Of a stretch of 22,466 nt of DNA, positions 7,228 to 14,036 are shown piece after piece (position 1 is the stretch's first letter; every line of letters begins with the position of its first letter). Origin of the DNA: Rhodospirillales bacterium (lineage in GTDB: Bacteria; Pseudomonadota; Alphaproteobacteria; SMXQ01); contig JAHEKA010000003.1 of NCBI GenBank assembly GCA_024638585.1, positions 1 to 22,466 of the forward strand, written 5' to 3'. The notes beneath the pieces are model-generated. The model was not told the origin of the DNA, did not search any database, and was given only the letters and a program-made list of their open reading frames with translations. The translations under genes and the position numbers were made by a program.

Positions 7228-7484
7228 GGAGGCAGCGCTTTCGGCGCGCCGCCGTCGGCCCTCGGGGCCGCTCAAGAAAAAGTCGGAGGCGGCGCTTCGG
7301 GGCGCGCCGCCGTCGGCCCTCGGGGCCGATCAAGAAAAGTCGGAGGCGGCGCTTCGGGGCGCGCCGCCGTCGGCCCTCGGGGCCGCTCAAGAAAAGTCGG
7401 AGGCGGCGCTTCGGGGCGCGCCGCCGTCGGCCCTTGGGGCCGCTCAAGAAAAGTCGGAGGCGGCGCTTCGGGGCGCGCCGCCTC
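7228..7484. repeat. 57-bp tandem repeat array of hairpins (4.5 copies)
   Basis: Units start at 7228, 7285, 7342, 7399 and 7456, an exact 57-bp period; the first copy is diverged and the last is partial. This accounts for most of the 304-bp gap between ymdB and mcp. Each unit has two inverted repeats: GGCGGCGC / GCGCCGCC (8-bp stem, 8-nt loop) and GGCCC / GGGCC (5-bp stem, 3-nt loop), then an A-rich GCTCAAGAAAAG spacer. Unit 4 has a loop change (TTG for TCG) that leaves the stem intact. On the minus strand each big hairpin is followed, after 6 nt, by CTTTTCTT, resembling an intrinsic terminator for mcp. Because 57 is a multiple of 3, long frames stay open across it (19-residue periodic peptides), but no coding role is supported. 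Confidence 0.9.
7446..7482 (-). terminator. First terminator-like hairpin downstream of mcp
   Basis: On the minus strand, 28 bases past the mcp stop, GGCGGCGC and GCGCCGCC (7482-7459) form a perfect 8-bp stem, followed by TCCGAC and then CTTTTCTT (7453-7446). The 6-nt gap before the T-rich stretch is longer than in a textbook terminator. The same structure recurs every 57 bp further downstream. Confidence 0.5.
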
Positions 7485-7510
7485 CATGGGGCCCGGACGA
7501 CGATCTGGGG

Positions 7511-8407
7511 TTACATCGTCCGGACCTGGGCAAGGAAGTTATCGACCTGGTTGGCGAGGCTCTCGGATTGCTTGGACAGCTCGCCGGCCGCTTCCAGCAC
7601 TTCGCTGGCCGACGCCCCGGTTTCCGATGCGGCCTGGGTCACGCCGGTGATGTTCTGAGACACCTCCTGGGTGCCTGCGGCTGCCTCCTGCACGTTGCGG
7701 GCGATCTCCTGGGTGGCGGCGCCCTGTTCCTCCACCGCCGAGGCGACGGCGGTGGAGATCTCGTTGATCTCGCCGATCACCTTGGAAATGGCGTCGATGG
7801 CCGACACCGCGTTGGTGGTGGCACTCTGCACCGCGGAGATCTGCGAGGCGATCTCCTCGGTCGCCTTGGCCGTCTGGTTGGCCAGGCTCTTGACCTCGGA
7901 CGCCACCACCGCGAAGCCCTTGCCGGCATCGCCGGCCCGCGCCGCCTCGATGGTGGCGTTCAGCGCCAGCAGGTTGGTCTGACCGGCGATGTCGCTGATC
8001 AGCTTGACCACCTCGTCGATCTTCTGGGCGGCCTCGGCCAGCTCTTGGATCTGGGAGTTGGTCTCTCCCGCCTGGTGCACCGCGTTCTCGGCGATCCGCG
8101 TGGACTGCTCCACCTGGCCGCCGATCTCCGCCACCGAGGAGGAAAGCTGCTCGGCCGCCGAAGCCACCGTTTGAACATTGCTGGTGGCCTCCTCCGATGC
8201 CGCGGCGACGGCGCTGGATTGGCGGTTGGTTTCCTCCGCCGTGGACGACATGCCCTGGGCGGTGGCCTGCATCTCCGTGGCAGAAGCCGACACCGCGTCG
8301 ACAACGGATTTGACGTTGAGCTCGAAATCGTCGGCCAGTTTCACCTGCTCGGTGACGACCGCCCAGGTCACCATCGGGCCGATATAGCCGCCGTCCTTGT
8401 CGCGCAC
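7511..8407 (-). CDS. C-terminal half of the split chemoreceptor (PAS end plus MCP signalling domain)
   Basis: Downstream of the TAA, the first possible start in frame is the GTG at 8407, giving 298 aa: the end of the PAS domain (RDKDGGYIGPMVTWAVVTEQ) and the entire soluble MCP signalling hairpin. No convincing ribosome binding site precedes the GTG. Separate translation is therefore doubtful, although soluble MCP signalling domains can function in other systems. Confidence 0.35.
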   Translation of the reverse strand: MRDKDGGYIGPMVTWAVVTEQVKLADDFELNVKSVVDAVSASATEMQATAQGMSSTAEETNRQSSAVAAASEEATSNVQTVASAAEQLSSSVAEIGGQVEQSTRIAENAVHQAGETNSQIQELAEAAQKIDEVVKLISDIAGQTNLLALNATIEAARAGDAGKGFAVVASEVKSLANQTAKATEEIASQISAVQSATTNAVSAIDAISKVIGEINEISTAVASAVEEQGAATQEIARNVQEAAAGTQEVSQNITGVTQAASETGASASEVLEAAGELSKQSESLANQVDNFLAQVRTM

Positions 8408-8542
8408 GGCTGAGACCCGGAGTTCGAGGGTCTCGTCGCCCAGTTTGATCTTGGCGTTGTGCGGCAGGTTTGCCGGATCCGAAAGGATGTGGCGCTGATG
8501 CTCGGGCGTCTTGTGGAAAATGTCGATACATTGGCCCAGCAG

Positions 8543-10003
8543 TTACTCGGCCCGGCACGGCAGGAGGTGTTCCACCGTCTTCAAGGTCTGCAGCGAGGTT
8601 TCGTTGACATAGTTGATGGTGAAATCCTCGGGATTGCAGGTCATCACGTTGATCGGCATCTTGTCGACCATCTGCTTGATCTTGAAGTTCTCGGCGACGG
8701 CACCCTTGAGGGTGTCCAAGCTGTGCCACAGATCGCCGATCTCGTCGCCGCGCCCGGCATAGGCGTTCTCGATATCGGTATCGCCGTCGGTGAGGCGCTG
8801 CAGCGCGTCCGCCGCGGCCGTCAGGGGCCGCGCCGCGAAGATGCCGATCATGGCGCCCAGGCCGACGGCGATCGCCAGCGTCACCAGCATGAAGACGATG
8901 GTGCCGGTCAGGAGCTCATACCAGATCGCGAACACCTCACCGGTCGGGATGCGCACCATCGCGGACCAGCCCAGGCCGGGATAGCCCAGGGCGCCGGCGC
9001 TGCGCTCGACGCCGGCCACCTGGTCGATCTTCTTGCGGGCATGGGTCGACACCACGACCTTGGCGTCGCCGGGCTTGCCGTGGACCGCGGCCTTGGCCGC
9101 CGCGACGCCGGCGGTGGCGAGGTTGAGGTTCTGGATGACCGCGAAGTTCCGCTTGTAGTCGCCGGGGTCCTTGAGCCCCTGGGCGGTGGGGTCCATGTCG
9201 ACGATGACGCGGCCGGCCTTGTCGAGCAGGGTCAGCTCGGCATTGACGAAGCCTTCTTTCTTGAGGGATTTGTAGACCGAGCCGTAGATTTCCTCGACCA
9301 GGCCGAAATCGGCGAAGTTGACCCACACGGCGACGGTCTTGCCGGCATTGTCCTTGACCGGCGTGCTGAAGGGGATGACGAACCCGTCGCCGCCGTAGAT
9401 CTGGGCGACCAGCGGCTCGCGGTAGGGGTCGAGCACGACGGTGCCGTCCAGGCCTTTGGTGCCTTTCAGGAACTGGCCGGCCAGCGCCCGGGTGAACCAC
9501 GGGGCCGCCTTGAAGCTGAGGTCATAGAGCCGGCCGGTGGCGATCGCCTGGCCGTCGGCCGACACCGTGTTGGCGGCGAGCACCCGGCCTTCCGGGGAGA
9601 CCAGCATCATCAGCTTGTAGATGCCGTAGCCGGTGGTGTAGCCGTTCATGGCGCGGATCAGGGGAGAGGCCGCCGAACGGTTGCCCCAATTGCGGGGATC
9701 GACCGCGGCGCCGTTCTGGGCGAAGGCCTGGACGTCGCCGTAGCGCTCGAACAGGTTGCGCTCGACCAGCTGATTAAGCTCGTGGGCCACGGCGGCCGCT
9801 TCCTTGGACAGGCTCTGCTTGACTGCCGATTCCTCAAACTTCAGGAAGCCGTAAACCGATAGCACCGGCAAGACCGCAAACGCCAAGAGAAGGGTGATGA
9901 TCTTGGTGCGGATCCCGGCTCTACCGAACAGACGGCCGATCGCGATTCTTGCGGTTTTGGGCCTGGCTTTCGCGGTGTCCTTGTATTTGGTCGCGTCTTT
10001 CAT
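8543..10003 (-). CDS. N-terminal half of the split chemoreceptor (TM-dCache-TM-HAMP-partial PAS)
   Basis: If the TAA at codon 487 is real, this 486-aa product is what the ribosome would make: sensor, both membrane segments, HAMP and the first ~45 PAS residues (ENFKIKQMVDKMPINVMTCNPEDFTINYVN), ending LLPCRAE. It could insert in the inner membrane and bind ligand but could not contact CheA/CheW. Confidence 0.5.
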   Translation of the reverse strand: MKDATKYKDTAKARPKTARIAIGRLFGRAGIRTKIITLLLAFAVLPVLSVYGFLKFEESAVKQSLSKEAAAVAHELNQLVERNLFERYGDVQAFAQNGAAVDPRNWGNRSAASPLIRAMNGYTTGYGIYKLMMLVSPEGRVLAANTVSADGQAIATGRLYDLSFKAAPWFTRALAGQFLKGTKGLDGTVVLDPYREPLVAQIYGGDGFVIPFSTPVKDNAGKTVAVWVNFADFGLVEEIYGSVYKSLKKEGFVNAELTLLDKAGRVIVDMDPTAQGLKDPGDYKRNFAVIQNLNLATAGVAAAKAAVHGKPGDAKVVVSTHARKKIDQVAGVERSAGALGYPGLGWSAMVRIPTGEVFAIWYELLTGTIVFMLVTLAIAVGLGAMIGIFAARPLTAAADALQRLTDGDTDIENAYAGRGDEIGDLWHSLDTLKGAVAENFKIKQMVDKMPINVMTCNPEDFTINYVNETSLQTLKTVEHLLPCRAE

Positions 10004-10116
10004 CTTGTTGCATCCTTTCATCGAGAAGCGGGGGCATCGTCCTGACCTCCCGATCGCGGTTGTCTCCATACCGGCGGCTTTGGCGGGGACTCCCTCAAGC
10101 GCCTAGGTCATAAAAA

Positions 10117-10134
10117 CTAGGTATTCATACCTAG
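10117..10134. promoter_or_regulatory. 18-bp palindrome (possible operator) between mcp and yebC
   Basis: CTAGGTAT and ATACCTAG form a perfect 8-bp dyad around a 2-nt centre. An additional half-site CTAGGT lies at 10103-10108, 14 bases away in direct orientation. It is AT-rich compared with its surroundings and about 115 bp upstream of the mcp start. This arrangement suits a dimeric regulator; which one is unknown. Confidence 0.5.
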
Positions 10135-10144
10135 ATGATATTTC

Positions 10145-10160
10145 TTAATCAGCGGTTAAC
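10145..10160 (+). promoter_or_regulatory. CtrA-type box TTAA-N7-TTAAC
   Basis: TTAA (10145-10148), seven bases, then TTAAC (10156-10160) match the full CtrA consensus of alphaproteobacteria exactly. It lies in the 309-bp mcp/yebC divergent region, about 140 bp from the mcp start and 150 bp from yebC. CtrA controls motility and chemotaxis genes in Rhodospirillales, so mcp is the more likely target; that is inference. The rest of 10163-10312 is GC-rich with no other clear element. Confidence 0.55.
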
Positions 10161-10312
10161 CACGATGGGAATTCACCGCCGGGGAGAGCGCGGCCGCGCG
10201 GCCGGCCGGCGTCTGCGTCCTCGCCTTGTTCGCCCGTCGCCCACTGGTCTCGGCGGCGATGGCCGTGGTATAAGGGCCGCGATCGAAAACGACACCGGGA
10301 TATGTCGAGGCC

Positions 10313-11059
10313 ATGGCGGGCCATTCAAAATTCAAGAACATCATGTATCGCAAGGGCGCGCAGGACGCGAAGCGGGCCAAGCAATTCACCAAGATCGGCC
10401 GCGAGCTGACCGTGGCGGCGCGGGTTGGGGACGATCCCAATTTCAATGCGGCGCTGCGTTCGGCGATCGCCACGGCCAAGGCCGCCAACATGCCGAAAGA
10501 TCGCATCGACCGTGCCATCAAACGCGGCGCGGGCGGGGAAGACGGCACCATCTATGACGAGATCTCCTACGAAGGCTACGGGCCCGGCGGCGTCGCGCTG
10601 ATGGTCGACGCCCTGACCGATAACCGCAACCGCACCGCCGCCGAGGTGCGCGCCACTTTCAACAAGCATGGCGGCAACCTCGGCGAAAGCGGATCGGTGG
10701 CCTTCCAGTTCGACAAGGTCGGCGCCATCAGCTATCCCGCCGACGCGGCCGGAGCCGAAGAGATGTTCGAGGCGGCGCTCGAGGCCGGCGCCGAGGACGT
10801 GGAATCCAGCGCCTCGGGCCACGAGATCACCACCGCCGTGGAGGACTTTGCCGCGGTCTCCGAAGCGCTCGAGCAGAAGTTCGGTCCCGCCGAGAGCGCG
10901 GACCTGACCTGGAAGCCGCAAAACACGGTGGAGGTCGACGAGGACAAGGCACGCACCTTGATGAACCTGATCGAGGCGTTAGAGGATTCCGATGACGTGC
11001 AGTCGGTGGCGTCCAACCTTGAAATCTCCGACGACATCATGGAAAGGCTGAGCGCCTGA
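10313..11059 (+). CDS. yebC: YebC/PmpR family protein (TACO1-like)
   Basis: A 248-aa three-domain YebC protein, standard length. The start MAGHSKFKNIMYRKGAQDAKRAKQFTKIGREL is nearly invariant in the family, and the middle carries IYDEISYEGYGPGGVALMVDALTDNRNRTAAEVR with the acidic pocket. Annotated historically as a transcriptional regulator; recent work on YebC-like proteins and mitochondrial TACO1 indicates a ribosome-associated role in translation of polyproline stretches. In alphaproteobacteria it regularly precedes ruvC, as here. GAGG lies unusually close (2 nt) to the ATG, but the start is fixed by conservation. Confidence 0.95.
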   Translation: MAGHSKFKNIMYRKGAQDAKRAKQFTKIGRELTVAARVGDDPNFNAALRSAIATAKAANMPKDRIDRAIKRGAGGEDGTIYDEISYEGYGPGGVALMVDALTDNRNRTAAEVRATFNKHGGNLGESGSVAFQFDKVGAISYPADAAGAEEMFEAALEAGAEDVESSASGHEITTAVEDFAAVSEALEQKFGPAESADLTWKPQNTVEVDEDKARTLMNLIEALEDSDDVQSVASNLEISDDIMERLSA

Positions 11060-11060
11060 G

Positions 11061-11099
11061 CGGGTGCTCGGGGCGGCCTGGTCCGTCCCCGGCACCGCG
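11061..11099 (+). terminator. Strong hairpin after yebC
   Basis: GGTGC...GGGGCGG and CCGTCCCC-GGCAC pair almost completely around a CCTGGT loop directly after the yebC stop codon. There is no T-run, which is common for terminators in high-GC alphaproteobacteria. The 247-bp gap to ruvC otherwise holds an AT-rich stretch with TATAAA at 11177 and GTTAACC at 11220. Confidence 0.4.
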
Positions 11100-11306
11100 C
11101 GCCACACGCGGTCAAACATCCGCCACAATCAACGCATAGAACCGAAGCTAACGCTGTGAAATCCCACAACATGTGGTATAAACAGTGTCAATATCCACAG
11201 AACTTAGGTTCTTTGTGCCGTTAACCATGTATGGTCCCTCGCAGTTGGTTGTCCGCGTCCCCCATCGAACCGGTGTGACCGGCGGAGCCATGAGGATGGG
11301 CCGCCG

Positions 11307-11813
11307 ATGCGCGTGATCGGCCTCGACCCGGGTCTCAGGATCACCGGTTGGGGCGTGATCGACGCGGAGCGGGGCAAGCTTCGTCACGTCGCCAACGGGA
11401 CGGTACGGCCCCGGGTCGGCGATCCCATAGGGGCACGCCTGACCGCACTCTATGACGGTATCGCCGAGGTTCTTGAGCGCCACGGGCCGGGGACGGCGGC
11501 GGTCGAAGAGACCTTCGTCAACCGCAACGCCCAGAGCACGTTGCGCCTCGGCCTCGCCCGCGGTGTGGTGCTGTTGGTTCCGGCGCGCGCCGGGTTGGAG
11601 GTGGCCGAATACGGCGCCAACCTGGTCAAGAAATCGGTGACCGGCACCGGTCACGCGGCCAAGGACCAGGTCATGATGATGGTATCGACGCTGCTGCCCA
11701 AGGCCGAGATCGAAACGGCGGATGCCGCCGATGCCCTGGCGGTGGCGATCTGCCATGCCCATTTCCTCGAGACCGGTGCACGGCTCGCCTCCGCCGTGGA
11801 GGCGGTCCGATGA
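11307..11813 (+). CDS. ruvC: Holliday junction resolvase RuvC
   Basis: Dimeric endonuclease that cuts Holliday junctions symmetrically after RuvAB branch migration. 168 aa, the usual length. It starts MRVIGLDPGLRITGWGVID with catalytic D7; AVEETFVNRNAQSTLRLG supplies the second acid (about E67) and ETADAADALAVAICHAH the last two (D139, D142). The DNA-contact segment EYGANLVKKSVTGTGHAAKDQV is present. The reading frame ends ...SAVEAVR in the first copy of a 38-bp tandem repeat whose ATG overlaps its stop. Upstream AT-rich DNA (11150-11230) probably holds the promoter of the ruv-tol series. Confidence 0.96.
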   Translation: MRVIGLDPGLRITGWGVIDAERGKLRHVANGTVRPRVGDPIGARLTALYDGIAEVLERHGPGTAAVEETFVNRNAQSTLRLGLARGVVLLVPARAGLEVAEYGANLVKKSVTGTGHAAKDQVMMMVSTLLPKAEIETADAADALAVAICHAHFLETGARLASAVEAVR

Positions 11814-11851
11814 TCGCCGCGCACACTCGAACCCTGGAGGCGATCCGATGA
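11810..11851 (+). other. 13-codon mini-ORF 1 between ruvC and ruvA
   Basis: ATG overlaps the ruvC stop (ATGA), GGAGG lies upstream, and the frame reads MIAAHTRTLEAIR before a TGA that itself overlaps the next ATG. Its first residues mirror the RuvA start (MIAS) and its last residues (LEAIR) mirror the RuvC C-terminus (VEAVR), as expected from the duplication. Translation is plausible; function is unknown. Confidence 0.45.
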
Positions 11852-11889
11852 TCGCCTCGCACCCTCGAACCCTGGAGGCGATCCGATGA
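11848..11889 (+). other. 13-codon mini-ORF 2 between ruvC and ruvA
   Basis: Second relay copy: starts within the stop of mini-ORF 1 (ATGA), reads MIASHPRTLEAIR, and its TGA at 11887-11889 overlaps the ruvA ATG at 11886. It has its own GGAGGCG ribosome binding sequence. Expected to couple ruvC and ruvA translation stepwise if ribosomes reinitiate. Confidence 0.45.
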
Positions 11890-12509
11890 TCGCCTCGCTC
11901 AAGGGAATCGTGGAATCGGTTGGCGAGGACGGCGCGGTCATCGAGACCGGCGGTGTCGGCTATCTGGTGTTCTGTTCGTCGCGGACGCTGTCGGCCCTGC
12001 CGGGGGTCGGCGAGGCGGCGGCGCTCAAGATCGAGACCCACGTGCGCGAGGATCATATCCACCTCTACGGTTTCGCGAGCCCGGCCGAGCGGGACTGGTT
12101 CCGCCTGCTGATCACGGTTCAAGGCGTCGGCGCCCGGGTGGCGCTTGCCATCCTGTCGGCGTTGGCGCCCCAGGAGATTTCCCTCGCCCTTGCCGCCGGC
12201 GACAAGGCGGCGTTGGGCCGCGCGGCCGGGGTTGGGCCGAAACTCGCCCAGCGCATCGTCACCGAATTGAAGGACAAGGTGGGCGGTCTTGAGATCGCGG
12301 AGACCGGCGGTTCCGGCACGTCGCCCGCGGGCTCCGACGGCGGCGCCGATCCGGCGCTGGGCGAAGCGGTTTCGGCCCTTGTCAATCTCGGTTACGGCCG
12401 CGCAGAAGCGTTCGGCGCGGTGATGGAGGCGTCGCGTGATCTCGGCGCCGACGCCAAGGTCGAGGCCCTGATCCGGGGCGGTCTCGGTCGTCTCGGCGCC
12501 GCCGCATGA
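11886..12509 (+). CDS. ruvA: Holliday junction branch-migration protein RuvA
   Basis: Tetrameric junction-binding subunit that loads RuvB hexamers. 207 aa: OB-fold domain I beginning MIASLKGIVESVGEDGAVIETGGVGYLVF, then helix-hairpin-helix motifs in TVQGVGARVALAILSAL (about 77-93) and AAGVGPKLAQRIVTELKDKVGG (113-134), a flexible Gly/Ser linker (about 140-155), and the RuvB-binding three-helix domain III (ALGEAVSALVNLGYGRAEAFGAV). The start is the third ATG of the 38-bp repeat, the only one in frame with RuvA; GGAGG precedes it. ruvB follows after 26 bp. Confidence 0.96.
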   Translation: MIASLKGIVESVGEDGAVIETGGVGYLVFCSSRTLSALPGVGEAAALKIETHVREDHIHLYGFASPAERDWFRLLITVQGVGARVALAILSALAPQEISLALAAGDKAALGRAAGVGPKLAQRIVTELKDKVGGLEIAETGGSGTSPAGSDGGADPALGEAVSALVNLGYGRAEAFGAVMEASRDLGADAKVEALIRGGLGRLGAAA

Positions 12510-12535
12510 AGCGTTTGTCCAAGGAGCAGTAGGGC

Positions 12536-13594
12536 GTGTCCAGCGGAGAGAGCAAACCGGAACGCATCGTCGATGCAGCTTCCGAGAACGAGGGTGAGGA
12601 TCCCCTGCGTCCGGACCGTCTGGCCGACTTTACCGGGCAGCCGAGGATTTGCGAGAACCTCGAAGTGTTCATCGCCGCCGCCCGCGGCCGGGCCGAGGCG
12701 CTCGATCATGTCCTGCTGTCGGGCCCGCCGGGTCTCGGCAAGACCACCCTCGCCCGCATCGTCGCAACCGAGCTCGGCGTCGGCTATCACGGGACCTCGG
12801 GACCCGTTATCGCCAAGGCCGGCGACCTCGCGGCGCTGCTCACCAATCTGCAGCCGCGCGACGTGCTCTTCATTGACGAAATTCACCGGCTCCAGCCGGC
12901 GGTTGAGGAAATCCTCTATCCGGCGATGGAGGATTTCGAGCTCGATCTCATCATCGGCGACGGGCCGGCGGCGCGCAGCGTGCGGATCGACCTCTCGCCT
13001 TTCACCCTGGTGGGCGCAACCACCCGGACCGGGCTGATCACCACGCCGCTCCGCGACCGCTTCGGCATCCCGCTCAGGCTCAATTTTTATGCGGTGGATG
13101 AGCTCGAGGCAATCTTGACCCGCGGCGCCGCGATCCTGGGTATGGCGCTCGCTCCGGACGGCGCTCATGAGATTGCCCGCCGGTCCCGCGGGACGCCCCG
13201 GGTCGCCAACCGGCTGTTGCGCCGGGTCCGCGATTTCGCCGCCGTGGCCGAAGCGGCGACCGTCACCGCCGCGGTGGCCGATCAGGCGCTCAACCGGCTG
13301 GAGGTCGATCACGGCGGGCTTGATGCCATGGACCGGCGTTACCTCGGCGCCATGGCCGAGCATTACGGGGGCGGTCCCGTCGGTGTTGAAACGCTTGCCG
13401 CGGCCTTGTCCGAACAGCGTGATGCCTTGGAAGAGGTCATCGAGCCCTACCTCTTGCAGCAGGGGCTGATTCAGCGCACGCCCCGGGGCCGGGCATTGAC
13501 CGAAGGCGGTTGGCGGCATCTCGGGCTGGCGCCGCCGGCCTCCGCCCGCCAACTCAGGCTGCTGGACGGCGGCGAGGCAGAGGATGCCCCATGA
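12536..13594 (+). CDS. ruvB: Holliday junction DNA helicase RuvB
   Basis: AAA+ hexameric motor for branch migration. 352 aa: Walker A GPPGLGKT (63-70), Walker B LFIDEIHR (111-118), sensor 1 GATTRTG (160-166), arginine-finger region PLRDRFG (171-177), and C-terminal winged-helix DNA-binding domain with EEVIEPYLLQQGLIQRTPRGR. The start is GTG with AAGGAG nine bases before it. The stop codon TGA overlaps the ybgC ATG (ATGA), which ties recombination genes and the tol genes into one transcription unit, as in many proteobacteria. Confidence 0.97.
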   Translation: MSSGESKPERIVDAASENEGEDPLRPDRLADFTGQPRICENLEVFIAAARGRAEALDHVLLSGPPGLGKTTLARIVATELGVGYHGTSGPVIAKAGDLAALLTNLQPRDVLFIDEIHRLQPAVEEILYPAMEDFELDLIIGDGPAARSVRIDLSPFTLVGATTRTGLITTPLRDRFGIPLRLNFYAVDELEAILTRGAAILGMALAPDGAHEIARRSRGTPRVANRLLRRVRDFAAVAEAATVTAAVADQALNRLEVDHGGLDAMDRRYLGAMAEHYGGGPVGVETLAAALSEQRDALEEVIEPYLLQQGLIQRTPRGRALTEGGWRHLGLAPPASARQLRLLDGGEAEDAP

Positions 13595-14028
13595 ACGGCG
13601 CCGAGCAAGCGGCCAAAGGGGCCCCTACCCATGTCTATCGGCTTCGTGTCTTCTATGAGGATACCGACGTCGGAGGTGTGGTGTATTATGCGAATTACCT
13701 CAAATTTGCCGAGCGCGCCCGGACCGAATGGCTGCGCGATTACGGAATTTCCCAGCGGGCGTTGGCGGCAGACAGCGGTCATGTCTTCGCGGTCCGCCGG
13801 GTGGAGGCCGATTTCCTCGCCCCCGCCCATCTCGACGACGAACTCGAGGTTCGCACCACCGTGACCGATCACGGCGGCGCGCAGTTCGCCATGGGGCAGG
13901 TCATTGGCCGCGGCGCCGACGAATTGGTTCGCCTCAAGGTGCTGATTGCCTGCGTCAACGCCAAGGGCCGGGCAACCAGGATCCCGGCGGCGGTGGCCGG
14001 GCTTTTGGCCGACCAACCGGCAGGGTAA
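13591..14028 (+). CDS. ybgC: Acyl-CoA thioesterase YbgC (tol-pal associated)
   Basis: Hot-dog-fold 4-hydroxybenzoyl-CoA-type thioesterase, 145 aa. The catalytic signature YEDTDVGGVVYYANYLKFAERARTEWL is intact, with D26 as the likely catalytic Asp. YbgC hydrolyses short-chain or malonyl-type acyl-CoA and is linked to phospholipid metabolism; it is the conserved first gene of the tol-pal cluster though not required for Tol function. The ATG overlaps the ruvB stop by ATGA; the upstream in-frame GTG at 13510 lies inside ruvB and is not used here. Confidence 0.93.
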   Translation: MNGAEQAAKGAPTHVYRLRVFYEDTDVGGVVYYANYLKFAERARTEWLRDYGISQRALAADSGHVFAVRRVEADFLAPAHLDDELEVRTTVTDHGGAQFAMGQVIGRGADELVRLKVLIACVNAKGRATRIPAAVAGLLADQPAG

Positions 14029-14036
14029 AACGGTCG

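Larger units (their letters stand above)
7511..10003 (-). pseudogene. Methyl-accepting chemotaxis protein interrupted by an in-frame TAA
   Basis: One continuous frame of 830 codons encodes a complete transmembrane chemoreceptor except for a TAA at 8545-8543 (codon 487). Order: TM1 about 33-56, a periplasmic dCache-like sensor about 58-360 (contains AAPWFTRALAGQFLKG, VWVNFADF), TM2 about 364-388, HAMP about 389-440 (ARPLTAAADALQRLTDGDTD), PAS about 441-555 (stop codon falls inside it), then the cytoplasmic signalling helical hairpin with tip DIAGQTNLLALNATIEAARAGDAGKGFAVVASEVKSLA. There is no C-terminal CheR-tether pentapeptide. The local context is GAG TAA CTG, where homologues read A-(D/E)-E-L-L-G-Q, so a GAA-to-TAA change is the simplest explanation. 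Frame and codon use are otherwise intact, suggesting a very recent mutation, a sequencing error, or readthrough. The start at 10003 has AAGGA nine bases upstream. Confidence 0.82.
11798..11902. repeat. 38-bp tandem repeat spanning the ruvC-ruvA junction (2.8 copies)
   Basis: Units begin GGAGGCG at 11798, 11836 and 11874, exactly 38 bp apart, each containing a ribosome binding sequence, TCCGATGATCGCC and CTCGAACCCT. Copies 2 and 3 are identical over their shared first 25 bases; copy 1 differs at three positions. The array joins the last codons of ruvC to the first codons of ruvA, so an original ruvC/ruvA ATGA overlap appears to have been duplicated twice. Confidence 0.95.

Noticed and set aside
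7228..7484. CRISPR array
   Set aside because: The whole 57-bp unit is repeated with no variable spacers, and there are no cas genes.
7130..8413. Plus-strand frame with 19-residue repeats (SEAALRGAPPSALGAAQEK) suggesting a repetitive protein
   Set aside because: The frame starts inside ymdB and runs antisense through mcp; the periodic peptide follows from a 57-bp (19-codon) repeat that keeps several frames open. No ribosome binding site or sensible ends.
8459..9862. 467-codon plus-strand open frame opposite the chemoreceptor gene
   Set aside because: Shadow of the mcp reading frame; His/Gly/Val/Asp-rich composition typical of antisense frames.
11148..11260. LexA (SOS) box upstream of ruvC
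   Set aside because: No GTTC-N7-GTTC match was found in the spacer; GTTC occurs but the second half does not.
12392..13552. 386-codon minus-strand frame opposite ruvB
   Set aside because: Antisense shadow of a clear ruvB; no recognisable domain.
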